The notes beneath the pieces are model-generated. The model worked only from the letters and a program-made list of their open reading frames with translations. It had not been told where the DNA came from and searched no databases. Positions 1-8,072 of a stretch of 64,000 nt of DNA are shown one piece after another. The position numbers and the translations under genes were made by a program. The stretch comes from Marinimicrococcus sp033875255 (GTDB lineage: Bacteria > Pseudomonadota > Alphaproteobacteria > Geminicoccales > Geminicoccaceae): NCBI GenBank assembly GCA_033875255.1, contig JAWZSN010000028.1, forward strand, positions 5,590-69,589. Direction: 5' to 3'. Positions within the stretch are counted from its first letter, which is position 1. Every line of letters begins with the position of its first letter.

Positions 1-458
1 CATCGTCCGTGACAAAAACGAACCTGAGTGCCGACGACCAGGCCACGTTGTCCGCCCTGCTCGCCGATCTCATCCGCCGCCATGCACCGGAGGGCGCCGT
101 GGAGGAGCACGGGATGGGGCAGATGGCGATGGCGATGCTGCGGGGGCGCTGGGTCGACGCGCTGGAGCTGCGGGTGGTGGAGGCGGCGCTTGCCGGCGAG
201 GTCTGCAAGGGGCTGCCGGCCTCGCTGCTGCCGCGCTGGCGCACGCGGCTGGAGTAGGATTTTTGTCGGGCCGTGCGCGAGCTGGAGGCCAGCAGGGCCG
301 GGCGCCGTGCTGCCGCCCCCGACCCCTTCGCCGACGACGACACAAACGAACCCGACGCCTTCCTCGCCCGCCCCGCGCCCCGCGGCACGAACGAACCCGA
401 GCCGCCCCTGAACCGCACCCAGCGCCGCCGCCTCGCCCAGGCCAGCCGTGCCGCCTGA
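1..458 (+). pseudogene. Broken first copy of tandem small-gene family (5' end outside window)
   Basis: This is the first of three tandem paralogues; copies 2 and 3 are at 835-1443 and 1817-2434. The reading frame is already open at the window edge, so the GTG at position 9 is internal and the true start lies upstream. The Lys codon found in both other copies is a TAG stop here (255-257). After the stop the same frame continues to a TGA at 456-458 with the family C-terminus (TNEPE, then QRRRLAQ). About 37 codons present in the other copies are cleanly missing after the RRAAAP segment. One nonsense change plus an in-frame deletion make this a decaying copy. No function is known for the family. 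Confidence 0.8.
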
Positions 459-834
459 GCCAGCCTCCGCCGCCAACTGACAGAAGGGAGAAAGGAAAAG
501 CCGCGCGCAGCGCCTTGCAGACCGCGTTCGCGTGCCTGTCGCACCAGCCATGATCAACTCGCGGCCGGCTCACCTTTCCTCAACCTTTGCCGTGGCATGA
601 TCGCGGATGGTGGAGGAGGTGCGGCGCCCAGGCTTCCGCGGCGGCGGAGTCCCACCCCAGCAGGATGCGGCGCGCGGGTTAAGGCGGCGTGAAGGTCTCG
701 GGCCGACCGTCAGGCTTTAATCATACCTGGCAACATCAACGTCGCCCTGTCGGCCTCGCTTATACCATCGGATGGCATTTATTCCTTCAATGGGCTATCC
801 TCGCACCACCCTTCCTCCAGCCTGCGAGGCAGCC
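459..834. repeat. Spacer between copies 1 and 2 of the tandem array
   Basis: I see no gene here. The spacer opens with a dispersed-element copy (477-518), carries the second conserved module AGTCCCACCCCAGCAGGATG at about 648-667, then a TTAATCATACCTGGCAACAT word at about 717-736. It ends with a well-placed GAGG Shine-Dalgarno at 826-829 ahead of copy 2. It is homologous along its length to 1444-1816. Confidence 0.7.
477..518 (+). repeat. Dispersed R1 element, copy a
   Basis: It begins CTGACA, passes through a purine-rich GGGAGAAAGGAAAA stretch and ends in the core GCCGCGCGCAGCGCCTTGC. It starts 19 bp after the stop of array copy 1. The same arrangement follows copies 2 and 3. Confidence 0.75.
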
Positions 835-1443
835 ATGTCCGACACCATCGCGCCTGCCACCGATCCCGCCGCTGCGCCGGACGCACCGCCGGTGGCAAAG
901 ACGAACCTGAGCCCCGAGGACCAGGCCACCTTTTCCGCCCTGCTCGCCGATCTCACCCGCCGGCATGCGCCGGAGGGTGCCGTGGAGGAGCACTGGGTGG
1001 GGCAGATGGCGATGGTGATGGTGCGAGCTCAGTGGGCCGATGCGCTGGAGCAGCGGGTGGTGGAGGCGGCGCTGGCCGGCGAGGCCTGCAAGGGTCTGCC
1101 GGCCTCGGTGCTGCCGCGCTGGCGCACCCGGCTGGAGAAGGATTTTTGTCGGGCCGTGCGCGAGCTCGAGGCCAGCAAGGCCGGGCGCCGCGCCGCCGCC
1201 CCCGGCCTCGCCCCGGCCATGCCCCTCACGTCCCTCGACGCCCGCATGGCGGCCTTCGAGGCCGAGCTTGCCCGCGACCCCCGGGCAGCCCTCGCCAGCC
1301 TGCTGGCCGCCCCCGACCCCTTCGCCGACGACGGCACAGACGAACCCGACGCCTTCCTCGCCCGCTCCGCGCCCCGTGGCACAAACGAACCCGACAACCG
1401 CGCCCAGCGCCGCCGCCTCGCCGCGGCCGGACGCGCCGCCTGA
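835..1443 (+). CDS. Tandem-family hypothetical protein, copy 2 (intact)
   Basis: 202 residues. I chose the ATG at 835 because copy 3 has the same start and GAGG lies five bases upstream; an ATG at 772 in the same frame lacks this support. The protein is soluble-looking, with no signal peptide or membrane segment. It has a helical middle (about residues 25-125, rich in Ala, Leu, Glu and Arg) and a low-complexity C-terminus in which DEPD and TNEPD recur before a basic QRRRLAA tail. The middle loosely resembles small proteins, common in alphaproteobacteria and planctomycetes, that normally carry an N-terminal RNALxHG motif; that motif is absent here. The resemblance is from memory. No function can be assigned. 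Confidence 0.65.
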   Translation: MSDTIAPATDPAAAPDAPPVAKTNLSPEDQATFSALLADLTRRHAPEGAVEEHWVGQMAMVMVRAQWADALEQRVVEAALAGEACKGLPASVLPRWRTRLEKDFCRAVRELEASKAGRRAAAPGLAPAMPLTSLDARMAAFEAELARDPRAALASLLAAPDPFADDGTDEPDAFLARSAPRGTNEPDNRAQRRRLAAAGRAA

Positions 1444-1816
1444 CCCGGCCCCGCCCCAAACTGACAAAAGAGGAGAAAGAAAAAGCCGCGCGTAGCGCCT
1501 TGCAGCCTTCCTTGCCGTGCCTGTCGCACCAGCCATGGCAAACTCGCGGTCGGTTCACCGTTCCTTTACCTTCGCCGTGCCAGTCTCATGGACGGTGGAG
1601 GAGGTGCCGCGCCCAGGGCTTCGTGGGGGCGGAGTCCTACCCCAGCAGGATGCGGGGCACGGGTGAAGACAGCGTAAACGTCTCCAGGCGAACGGCAGGC
1701 GTTGATCATACCTGGCAACATTAGGGGCGCGCGTCGGCTTCCTCGCGCCTGATATGGCATTTATTCCTTCTATGAGTTATCCTCGCACCACCTTTCTTCG
1801 AGCCTGCGAGGCAGCC
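1444..1816. repeat. Spacer between copies 2 and 3 of the tandem array
   Basis: No gene seen. It holds a dispersed-element copy at 1461-1503, the second module (GGAGTCCTACCCCAGCAGGATG, one base off the other spacer) at 1631-1654, and the GATCATACCTGGCAACAT word near 1705-1722. It ends with the same GAGG-type ribosome binding site ahead of copy 3. Confidence 0.7.
1461..1503 (+). repeat. Dispersed R1 element, copy b
   Basis: Begins CTGACAAAAG, has a purine tract GGAGAAAGAAAAA, and a core with one change from copy a (GCGCGTAGCGCC). It lies 17 bp after the stop of array copy 2. Confidence 0.75.
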
Positions 1817-2434
1817 ATGTCCGACACCATCGCGCCTGCCACCGATCCCGCCGCATCGCCGGCCGCATCGCCGGTGACAAAGACGAACCTGAGCCCCGAC
1901 GACCAGGCCACGTTCTCCGCCCTGCTCGCGGATCTGACCCGCCGTCATGCGCCGGAGGGTGCCGTGGAGGAGCACTGGGTGGGGCAGATGGCGATGGTGC
2001 TGCTGCGGGCCCGCTGGGCGGATGCGCTGGAGCAGCGCGTGGTGGAGGTGGCGCTTGCCGGCGAGGCCTGCAAGGGACTGCCGGCCTCGGTGCTGCCGCG
2101 CTGGCGCACCCGGCTGGAGAAGGATTTTTGTCGCGCCGTGCGCGAGCTGGAGGCCAGCAAGGCCGGGCGCCGCGCCGCCGCCCCCGGCCTCGCCGCGTCC
2201 ATGCCTCTCACGTCCCTCGACGCCCGCATGGCCGCGTTCGAGGCCGAGCTGGCCCGCGACCCCCAGGCCGCCCTCGCCAGCCTCCTCGCCGCCCCCGAGC
2301 CCTTCGCCGACGACGGCACAGACGAACCCGATCTCTTCCTGACCCACCTCGGGCCCCGTGGCACAAACGAACCCGAGCTGCCCCTCAACCGCTTGCAGCG
2401 CCGCCGCCTGGCGTCCCGTCAGCGCGCCGCCTGA
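1817..2434 (+). CDS. Tandem-family hypothetical protein, copy 3 (intact)
   Basis: 205 residues, colinear with copy 2 and very similar to it. The start is supported by the shared MSDTIAPATDPAA opening and an upstream GAGG. It has the same architecture: short Ala/Pro-rich N-terminus, KTNLSPDDQ, helical middle with HAPEGAVEEHWVGQMAM, then a segment with DEPD and TNEPE and a QRRRLAS end. Changes against copy 2 are substitutions plus a few added residues near the C-terminus, without stops, so this copy and copy 2 may still be under selection while copy 1 is not. Role unknown. The nearest downstream gene is a convergent TetR regulator. Confidence 0.65.
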   Translation: MSDTIAPATDPAASPAASPVTKTNLSPDDQATFSALLADLTRRHAPEGAVEEHWVGQMAMVLLRARWADALEQRVVEVALAGEACKGLPASVLPRWRTRLEKDFCRAVRELEASKAGRRAAAPGLAASMPLTSLDARMAAFEAELARDPQAALASLLAAPEPFADDGTDEPDLFLTHLGPRGTNEPELPLNRLQRRRLASRQRAA

Positions 2435-2550
2435 CCGTTATTCGTACCGGGCCACATCAACAGATGGTTGCCGGCCGGGCGGGGTGCGGGTGGGGAGCCC
2501 CGGGAGACGCCATGGCACGAGCCGGGCGTGCCGCCTCACCCCGGCTCCCC

Positions 2551-2594
2551 CCAAATCCAAAGAAGGAGAGAAAAAGCCGCGCGCAGCGCCTTGC
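2551..2594 (+). repeat. Dispersed R1 element, copy c
   Basis: Diverged left end (CCAAATCCAA in place of CTGACAAAAG), purine tract AGAAGGAGAGAAAAA, and an intact core GCCGCGCGCAGCGCCTTGC. It lies between array copy 3 and the convergent end of the TetR gene; the rest of 2435-2669 shows no gene. Confidence 0.7.
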
Positions 2595-2669
2595 ACGGCG
2601 CCGTTCCCGCGACCCCGCGCGCTCTCGCGGCGGAACCCCTTGCAGCGCCGCGGCCGCCGACCGCTGCGT

Positions 2670-3329
2670 TCACGTCGGCGGATCGCTTTCCCTGACGGCG
2701 CTCTGCCCTTCGGGGGCGTGTCGCTTCCCGCTTACGGCCGCCCGCAGGCGCTCGACCTCCTGCGCCATCTCCTCGGCGAGGGCGGTGAGCTCCTTGTCGG
2801 CGAGGCCGCGATGCGCCTCGATCCTGAGCGCGGTGAGGTTGGACTGGTAGCGGCGGGCGAGGCGGTCGGGGTCGGCGCTGGCCTGCAGCTCGCCCTGCCG
2901 TCGCGCGCGCTCGAAGGCGGCGGCGATCTCGGTCTTCATGGCGTCGAGGTAGCGCTGCGCCCGGGCGGCGATGGCGGCGTCCTCGGGCGTGGCGGCGAGG
3001 AGCGTCTTGACGAGCATGCAGGCGCGGCAGTGCGGATCGTCGGCCTCGCTGCGCGCGATGGAGCGCAGATGATCGGCGAGGGCGGCGAGGGGCGAGGGGG
3101 CCTGGAGGAACCGGGTGCGCAGCGCGTCGCGGTTCTTCTCGAAGTAGCGCTCCAGCGCCAGGGCGAAGAGCGCCTCCTTGCTCGAGAAGGCGGCGTAGAT
3201 GCTGCCCGGCTTCATGGCCAGGCCGGCCTCGAGGTCCTTGAGCGAGGTCGCCTGGTAGCCCTTCTTCCAGAACAGCATGAGGGCCGCGTCCAGGGCGGCT
3301 TCGCGGTCGTAGGGGCGGGCGCGTTTCAT
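2670..3329 (-). CDS. TetR/AcrR family transcriptional regulator
   Basis: 219 residues from an ATG giving MKRARPYDREAAL, the usual opening of this family; the frame stays open upstream but that extension is not TetR-like. The N-terminal helix-turn-helix is at about residues 10-55 (GYQATSLKDL, MKPGSIYAAFSSKEAL). The remainder is the helical ligand and dimer domain, with HCRACMLV around residue 105 as in the AcuR/YxaF-type subgroup. It is divergent from the carboxymuconolactone-decarboxylase-like gene. Two near-perfect palindromes sit between them, so autoregulation and control of that operon is the natural inference. The ligand is unknown. Confidence 0.88.
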   Translation of the reverse strand: MKRARPYDREAALDAALMLFWKKGYQATSLKDLEAGLAMKPGSIYAAFSSKEALFALALERYFEKNRDALRTRFLQAPSPLAALADHLRSIARSEADDPHCRACMLVKTLLAATPEDAAIAARAQRYLDAMKTEIAAAFERARRQGELQASADPDRLARRYQSNLTALRIEAHRGLADKELTALAEEMAQEVERLRAAVSGKRHAPEGQSAVRESDPPT

Positions 3330-3423
3330 CGTGGGGGCATCGTGGGTGGTCTCATGGCGTGGCCAGAGTAGCGCGGGGCTCCGGTTGCTGTCTGCCGGGG
3401 CGGGATCGTCGCCAGGCTCACAT

Positions 3424-3439
3424 TTGAGTGATCGCTCAA
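3424..3439. promoter_or_regulatory. TetR-type operator, first palindrome
   Basis: TTGAGTGATCGCTCAA is an inverted repeat with five perfect outer bases on each side (TTGAG/CTCAA). It lies 95 bp upstream of the TetR start and is a typical TetR-family operator. Confidence 0.75.
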
Positions 3440-3448
3440 AAAGCTGCA

Positions 3449-3464
3449 TTGAGTGATCGCTCAA
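3449..3464. promoter_or_regulatory. TetR-type operator, second palindrome
   Basis: An exact second copy of the 16-bp palindrome, 25 bp centre-to-centre from the first. That spacing would place two dimers on nearly the same helical face, suggesting cooperative binding. It lies 122 bp before the divergent gene at 3586. Confidence 0.75.
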
Positions 3465-3585
3465 ATAGGCCTAGCTCTCGGCTGCCGGGCGGAGAGGGCG
3501 GGTCCCCCAGGGCTCCCGACGAGCCTCCCAGCCCTCCTTCGCCCGGCCCCCGAAAGCGGACCCCCACCACCCTGGAGACGAACCG

Positions 3586-4140
3586 ATGACCACGTTCACG
3601 CTGCACGACGAGACCACCGCGCCCGAGGAGAGCCGGGAGCGTCTCGCGACGTCGAGGAAGACCTTCGGCATGATCCCCGGCCTGTTCGGGGTGATGGCCG
3701 AGGCGCCGGGCCTGCTGGAGGCCTACCAGCGGGTCCACCAGCTCTTCGTCGATTCCAGCTTCGAGAAGGACGAGCTCACCGTGGTCTGGCAGGCGATCAA
3801 CGTCGAGAACGGCTGCCACTACTGCGTGCCCGCCCATACCGGCATCGCCAGGAGCATGGGCGTGGACGACGCCATCACCGATGCGCTGCGCGACGGCACG
3901 CCCCTGCCGAACGCGCGGCTGGAGGCGCTGCGCGACTTCACCCTCGCCGTGGTCCGCAACCGCGGCCGGCTCGACGAGGCGGAGGTCGAGGCCTTCCTCG
4001 ATGCCGGCTTCACGAAGCGGCAGATCCTCGAGGTGATCCTCGGCTACGCGCAGAAGGTGATGTCGAACTACACCAACCATCTGGCCGGAACGCCGGTGGA
4101 CAAGATGTTCGAGAAGTTCGCCTGGCAGAAGGCGGCCTGA
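3586..4140 (+). CDS. Carboxymuconolactone decarboxylase / AhpD-like family protein
   Basis: 184 residues. The AhpD-type motif NGCHYCVPAHT supplies Cys77, Cys80 and His84, the redox-active and proton-relay residues of alkylhydroperoxidase-like members. The rest is helical, with VLGYAQKVMSNYTNHLAGTP near the C-terminus, common in CMD proteins. The ATG at 3586 follows a GGAGAC segment. It is first in a probable two-gene unit with the HAD hydrolase and is divergent from the TetR gene, so it is probably induced when the repressor is released. Likely a peroxide or thiol-linked reductase; the substrate cannot be read from sequence. Confidence 0.85.
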   Translation: MTTFTLHDETTAPEESRERLATSRKTFGMIPGLFGVMAEAPGLLEAYQRVHQLFVDSSFEKDELTVVWQAINVENGCHYCVPAHTGIARSMGVDDAITDALRDGTPLPNARLEALRDFTLAVVRNRGRLDEAEVEAFLDAGFTKRQILEVILGYAQKVMSNYTNHLAGTPVDKMFEKFAWQKAA

Positions 4141-4272
4141 GAGCGGAGCACGGGTCCGGCCGGCGCCGGGCCCGTCGCTGCCGTCGCCCCATCCCGCCGC
4201 GGCCCGTTGAGAGTTCCGCCGCGGCATGGTGAGGTGGGAAGCGGCGCGGACACAGGCGGGGGAGGATACCCG

Positions 4273-4971
4273 ATGGCCCATGACAAGCCGGTCTCGATCA
4301 TCGTCTTCGACGTGAACGAGACCCTGCTCGACATCGCCACGCTCGAGCCCCTTTTCGAGCGCCTCTTCAACGACCGCTCGGTCATGAGGGAGTGGTTCGC
4401 GCAGCTCATCCTCTACTCGCAGGCCATGAGCCTCTCGGGCCTCTACACGTCGTTCGGCGCGCTGGGCGCGGGAGCCCTGCAGATGGTCGGGACGATCCAC
4501 GGCGTCCCGGTCGGGCAGGGCGACATCGGCGAGCTGAAGGAGCGGATCGGCAGCATGCCGGCGCATCCCGACGCGGCTCCGGCGCTGGCCCGGCTGCGCG
4601 ATGCGGGCTTCCGGCTGACAACGCTCACGAACTCGGCCGCCGCGGCTTCGCCCACGCCGCTCGAGCGGGCCGGGCTCGCCGGCTTCTTCGAGCGCTCCTT
4701 CAGCGTCGAGGCGGTGCGGCGGTTCAAGCCCGCGCCGGAGACCTACCGTCTCGTGGCGCAGGAGATGGCCGCCGACATGGAGGCCATGTGCCTGGTGGCG
4801 TGCCATCTCTGGGACACGATCGGCGCCCAGGCGGCGGGTTGCCGCGGCGCGCTGGTGACGCGGCCCTACAACGCCGTCCTGCCGGCCGAGGGCGTGCCGC
4901 ATCCGGACCTGGTGGCGGCGGACCTCGCGGCGCTCGCGGCGCAGATCATCGGGCGCTGGCCCCGCTCCTGA
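4273..4971 (+). CDS. Haloacid dehalogenase (type II-like) HAD hydrolase
   Basis: 232 residues. The ATG at 4273 has GGAGG eight bases upstream, which decides against the longer frame. HAD motif I is FDVNETLLD with nucleophile Asp13; motif II is TLTNSAAA (around residue 117-124); motif III Lys is in RRFKPAPETY; motif IV is the CHLWDTIGAQAAG region. The order and the cap after motif I match 2-haloacid dehalogenase-type proteins, but many such proteins act on phosphate esters, so dehalogenation is not certain. It follows the CMD-like gene by 132 bp on the same strand and probably shares TetR control. Confidence 0.82.
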   Translation: MAHDKPVSIIVFDVNETLLDIATLEPLFERLFNDRSVMREWFAQLILYSQAMSLSGLYTSFGALGAGALQMVGTIHGVPVGQGDIGELKERIGSMPAHPDAAPALARLRDAGFRLTTLTNSAAAASPTPLERAGLAGFFERSFSVEAVRRFKPAPETYRLVAQEMAADMEAMCLVACHLWDTIGAQAAGCRGALVTRPYNAVLPAEGVPHPDLVAADLAALAAQIIGRWPRS

Positions 4972-5039
4972 GACGTGCGGGCAGGCGGCTTTTCCTCGCT
5001 CCTGCCGGTCCGCCGGTGCAGAAGTGAGGCTGCCGGCGG

Positions 5040-5057
5040 CGGGAACGGCTGTTCCCG
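5040..5057. terminator. Perfect hairpin between convergent genes
   Basis: CGGGAAC-GGCT-GTTCCCG has a 7-bp perfect stem and 4-base loop, between the HAD gene and the convergent ATP-grasp gene. No T tract follows on either strand, so termination is only suggested. Confidence 0.35.
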
Positions 5058-5183
5058 GCCCGTCTCATGCCATTGCACGCACCGGGCCGGGTGCCGTTCT
5101 CGCGGCAGCGCCGGTGGAGGGGTTCATGGCGGCGCTTTCCTGGCCCGAGGCGCCTCCCGGCTGGTGAGGCGGGCGCGGGCCGC

Positions 5184-6338
5184 TCACCCGGCCGCTGCCC
5201 GCCTGAACGGCAGGTTGCGCCAGAGCGCCTGGAGCAGCGGGAGCGGGTCGTCGAGGCGCGGGATCGAGCTGGTGCTGAAGGGGTCGAGCACCCGGAGCAT
5301 GAGCCCGGGCTCGCGCGTCTTGAGGAGCGTGAACGGGTCGCGCTTGGCGCGCACGCCCGAGGCGAAGTCGAGCCGCTCGGGCGGCGTGCGGCCCAGCGCC
5401 ACCAGGCAGGCGTCGTGGGCGAAGTTCACGCCCTGCTTCAAGGAGAGCGCCTGGGTGCCGCCGATGCGGGGGTTGATCTCGAAGATGTAGGGCTGGCCGT
5501 CGCGGCGGTCGAACGCGCCCTCGATGAAGCCCATGCCGCGCCAGCCGGCCGCCTCCATGACCCGCCTGCCGCGCTCGAGGAGCGGCTCGTCGAACCAGCT
5601 CTCCCAGTGGAGCGCCACGCCGCCCGGGATCTTCCTGCCGCTGGCGCCCAGCCGCATGGAGCGCTGCTCCACGAGGTTGCGCTGGCCGTACCAGGAGCGC
5701 AGGCGGCCCTCGTGGTCGAACAGGTAGAAGAGGTGGAACTTGCGCTCGATGTCGAACGGCACCGCCATCTGCACCAGCGGCCGCTCATAGGAGGCCGCCA
5801 CGAGCGCGTAGGCCTCCCGCAGCTCCGCCGCGTCGCGGGCCAGCCGGATCCCTTCCGTGCCCGTGCCGGTGCGCGGCTTGACCACCACCGGCCAGAGCCC
5901 GCTCCACGAGGCCACCGCATCCTCGGCATCCTCGGGCGTGATGGTGGGCGGCGGGAGCAGCCCGTCCTCGACGGAGGCGGCGAGCGCCATGGTGCGGGTC
6001 TTGTCCAGCGCGATGGCAATGACCTCGGGCGGCGGGGCCGCCACGGGCATGAGCCGGTCGAGCTCGTGGCGGATCGGCTGGAGGGCCAGGAGTGCGGCGT
6101 CATTGCCCGGCAGCAGCACCGTCTCGCGGTTCTCCCGCGCGACGCCGAGGATGAAGTCCTGCAGCGCCGCGGCCTCGGCCAGCGGCGGGTGCGCCAGGTA
6201 CTCGGCATAGTGGCGCGAGCGCAGCGGAGGATCGCCGGCGCCGTGGCCGCGCACCACCCGGGCACCGGCGCTCGTGAGGGCAGCGGCCACCACGGGACCC
6301 AGAAGGCTCCCCGCCGCACCCAGGAGCAGGACGCGCAT
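5184..6338 (-). CDS. ATP-grasp domain protein (carboxylate-amine ligase-like)
   Basis: 384 residues from an ATG giving MRVLLLGAAGSLLG, with GGGAGA eight bases upstream; the frame extends ten codons further without a better start. An N-terminal Rossmann-like pre-ATP-grasp domain (residues 1-110) precedes the ATP-grasp fold: DKTRTM, VVVKPRTGTGTEGI (ATP-binding lysine), and the Mg-binding segment YIFEINPRIGGTQ near residue 300. This is the layout of carbamoyl-phosphate synthase large-subunit-like and amino-acid ligases such as those making dipeptides or peptidoglycan cross-bridges. The substrate is unknown and the gene stands alone, convergent with the HAD gene. Confidence 0.8.
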   Translation of the reverse strand: MRVLLLGAAGSLLGPVVAAALTSAGARVVRGHGAGDPPLRSRHYAEYLAHPPLAEAAALQDFILGVARENRETVLLPGNDAALLALQPIRHELDRLMPVAAPPPEVIAIALDKTRTMALAASVEDGLLPPPTITPEDAEDAVASWSGLWPVVVKPRTGTGTEGIRLARDAAELREAYALVAASYERPLVQMAVPFDIERKFHLFYLFDHEGRLRSWYGQRNLVEQRSMRLGASGRKIPGGVALHWESWFDEPLLERGRRVMEAAGWRGMGFIEGAFDRRDGQPYIFEINPRIGGTQALSLKQGVNFAHDACLVALGRTPPERLDFASGVRAKRDPFTLLKTREPGLMLRVLDPFSTSSIPRLDDPLPLLQALWRNLPFRRAAAG

Positions 6339-6568
6339 CGCGGTCTCCCGTGTTGGGGCGGGCATCATGGGGCGGAGGCGCCCGGAGCGCGAGCGGCGGA
6401 GCCGGGGGGCTGCACCCGCGTGCCTCTGCCGTCGCGCCGCAGGTGCCAGTTTCCGCCTGCCGCCGCCTTCACCATTCCTTCACCCGTGTGTGGCAGGAAG
6501 GGTCCGGGAACGAGCGAGGAGGGTGCGGTGGCTCTGCGAGGATCGTCCGGGTGAAGGCTCGTCGGCGC

Positions 6569-7414
6569 TCAGCCGCCGCCTCTCGTGTCCTTGCCGCCGG
6601 AGCCGCCGAAGACGTGCTCCGGGCCGGGGAAGGTTCGCGCGCGAACCTCGGCGGCGTAGCCCGCGGCAGCCTCGCTCACCGTCTCGGCCAGTCGGGCGTA
6701 GCGCTTGACGAACCTCGGCCGGAAGTCGCCGAACAGGCCCAGCATGTCATCGGAGACGAGGATCTGGCCGTCGCAGGCGACCGAGGCGCCAATGCCGATG
6801 GTGGGAATAGGCAGGGCTTCGGTAATCTCGCGGGCGATCGGCTCGAGGGTGCCCTCGATCACCAGCGCGCAGGCGCCGGCCTCGGCGATGGCGGCGGCGT
6901 CGGCAGCGATCTTGCGAGCCTCCGCCTCGTCACGGCCGCGGGCGCGGTAGCCGCCCAGCGTGTTCACCGCCTGGGGGGTCAGCCCGACATGACCCATCAC
7001 TGGGATCCCGCGGGCCACGAGGAAGCGGACCGTCTCGGCCATCTCCGCCCCGCCCTCGAGCTTGACGCCGGAGCAGCCGGTTCCGGCCATGAGCCTCGCG
7101 GCATTCTCGAAGGCCCGGGCGGGGCTTTGCTCATAGCTGCCGAAGGGCATGTCGACGATCACGCAGGCTTGCGCCGCGCCGCGCGTCACCGCCCTTCCGT
7201 GGGCGGACATCATCTCCAGCGTGACGCCCAGGGTGGAGTCCATGCCGTAGAGCACCATGCCCAGCGAATCGCCCACCAGCAGGAAGTCCACATGGGGGTC
7301 GAGCAGCCGGGCGATGGGGGTGGTGTAGGCGGTGAGGCCGACGATCGGTCGCTCGCCCTTCAGCGCCTGAAGCCGCCCCGTGGTGATCCGCTGTCTGCCT
7401 GCCGTGGCACTCAT
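6569..7414 (-). CDS. panB: 3-methyl-2-oxobutanoate hydroxymethyltransferase
   Basis: 281 residues. PanB adds a hydroxymethyl group from 5,10-methylenetetrahydrofolate to 2-oxoisovalerate, giving ketopantoate for pantothenate and CoA. Seen here: LTAYTTPIARLLD, the signature VGDSLGMVLYGMDSTL with the Mg-binding Asp, KLEGG, MGHVGLTPQ, and IGIGAS with the usual catalytic Glu region before it (LVIEGTLEPIA). The ATG at 7414 has GAGGAGAGAG upstream; the longer frame upstream is not PanB-like. No panC is beside it. The last 20 residues, with FGGSGGKDTRGGG, are a lineage-specific tail. Confidence 0.95.
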   Translation of the reverse strand: MSATAGRQRITTGRLQALKGERPIVGLTAYTTPIARLLDPHVDFLLVGDSLGMVLYGMDSTLGVTLEMMSAHGRAVTRGAAQACVIVDMPFGSYEQSPARAFENAARLMAGTGCSGVKLEGGAEMAETVRFLVARGIPVMGHVGLTPQAVNTLGGYRARGRDEAEARKIAADAAAIAEAGACALVIEGTLEPIAREITEALPIPTIGIGASVACDGQILVSDDMLGLFGDFRPRFVKRYARLAETVSEAAAGYAAEVRARTFPGPEHVFGGSGGKDTRGGG

Positions 7415-7459
7415 GACACGCTCTCTCCTCGCTGCCCGCGGCGGGCATAGCGGTGCGGC

Positions 7460-8072
7460 GGCGGCGCGACCAGCCCGGCCCGGGCAAGGGAGATGCCCGC
7501 CGGGCGCGCTACGACCGTACCCTTGCCGGCGCCGGCCCCGGCGATCACCGGGGCCGGCAGGAGGTCGGGCCAAGGATAGAGCAGGCCGGCGGCCACCGGC
7601 ACGCCCAGGGCCGCCGTTGGTGGCGAGGTGCATGACCGTCTTGCCCTGCGGCCGCTGTCGACCGCGACGGATCGTCCATCGATGCTGCCCGCGCCCTCGC
7701 CGGCGAGCAAGCCGCCGTCGCGACGCTCGGCCAGTGCCGCCTTGCGCTCCCCGACCCCGGGCACGCTGGTCGCTGCCAGCGGATGCCCGCTGCCGCGCCC
7801 AAGGGAAGCTGCGAGAGGGAGCCGGCGGCCGCCTCGATAGCAGCCTCGGGCGCGGCTCGGACCAGCCTCGGGCGGCCTCCGGTAGGCGTGCCGGCCTTGT
7901 CGACGAGCACCGCCGCGACATCGACGAGGCCGTAGGCCGTCTCTGGGGGCGGCCCGAGGAACGCCCGGGCGAGGTAAGCTCAGGACGGCGATCATCACCA
8001 CCGCCGGCAGGAACGGCCATGCGGACGATTAGCGCCAAGAGCGTGGCCTTGCCGATCCGCAGGGCCTCCATG
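7460..8072 (-). pseudogene. Possible decayed gene, identity not recognised
   Basis: Coding-like runs lie in different minus-strand frames in sequence: MEALRIGKATLLALIVRMA, then FLPAVVMIAVLSL, then AYGLVDVAAVLVDKAGTPTG, then LAAGEGAGSIDG-like and AAGLLYPWPDLLPAPVIAG-like stretches. The first and last look like membrane segments. Switching frames several times within 600 bp is what an old frameshifted gene looks like, but in DNA this GC-rich chance frames are long, so this stays tentative. It lies just upstream of panB on the same strand. Confidence 0.25.

Larger units (their letters stand above)
1..2434 (+). repeat. Tandem array of three ~0.9-1.0 kb units, each one small gene plus spacer
   Basis: Equivalent positions of copies 2 and 3 are exactly 982 bp apart. 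Copies 1 and 2 are 883 bp apart, the shortfall being mostly the internal deletion in copy 1. Similarity covers both genes and spacers: shared landmarks include CCTGTCGCACCAGCCATG, ACCCCAGCAGGATGCGG, ATACCTGGCAACAT and GGCATTTATTCCTTC. The unit was therefore duplicated as gene plus flanks. No transposase is present in or beside the array. Confidence 0.8.

Noticed and set aside
1..2700. Insertion sequence at the left end
   Set aside because: No transposase, no terminal inverted repeats and no target duplication could be seen; only the repeat array is supported.
3436..4902. Long minus-strand frame over the CMD-like and HAD genes
   Set aside because: Antisense shadow; both plus-strand genes have clear motifs and ribosome sites.
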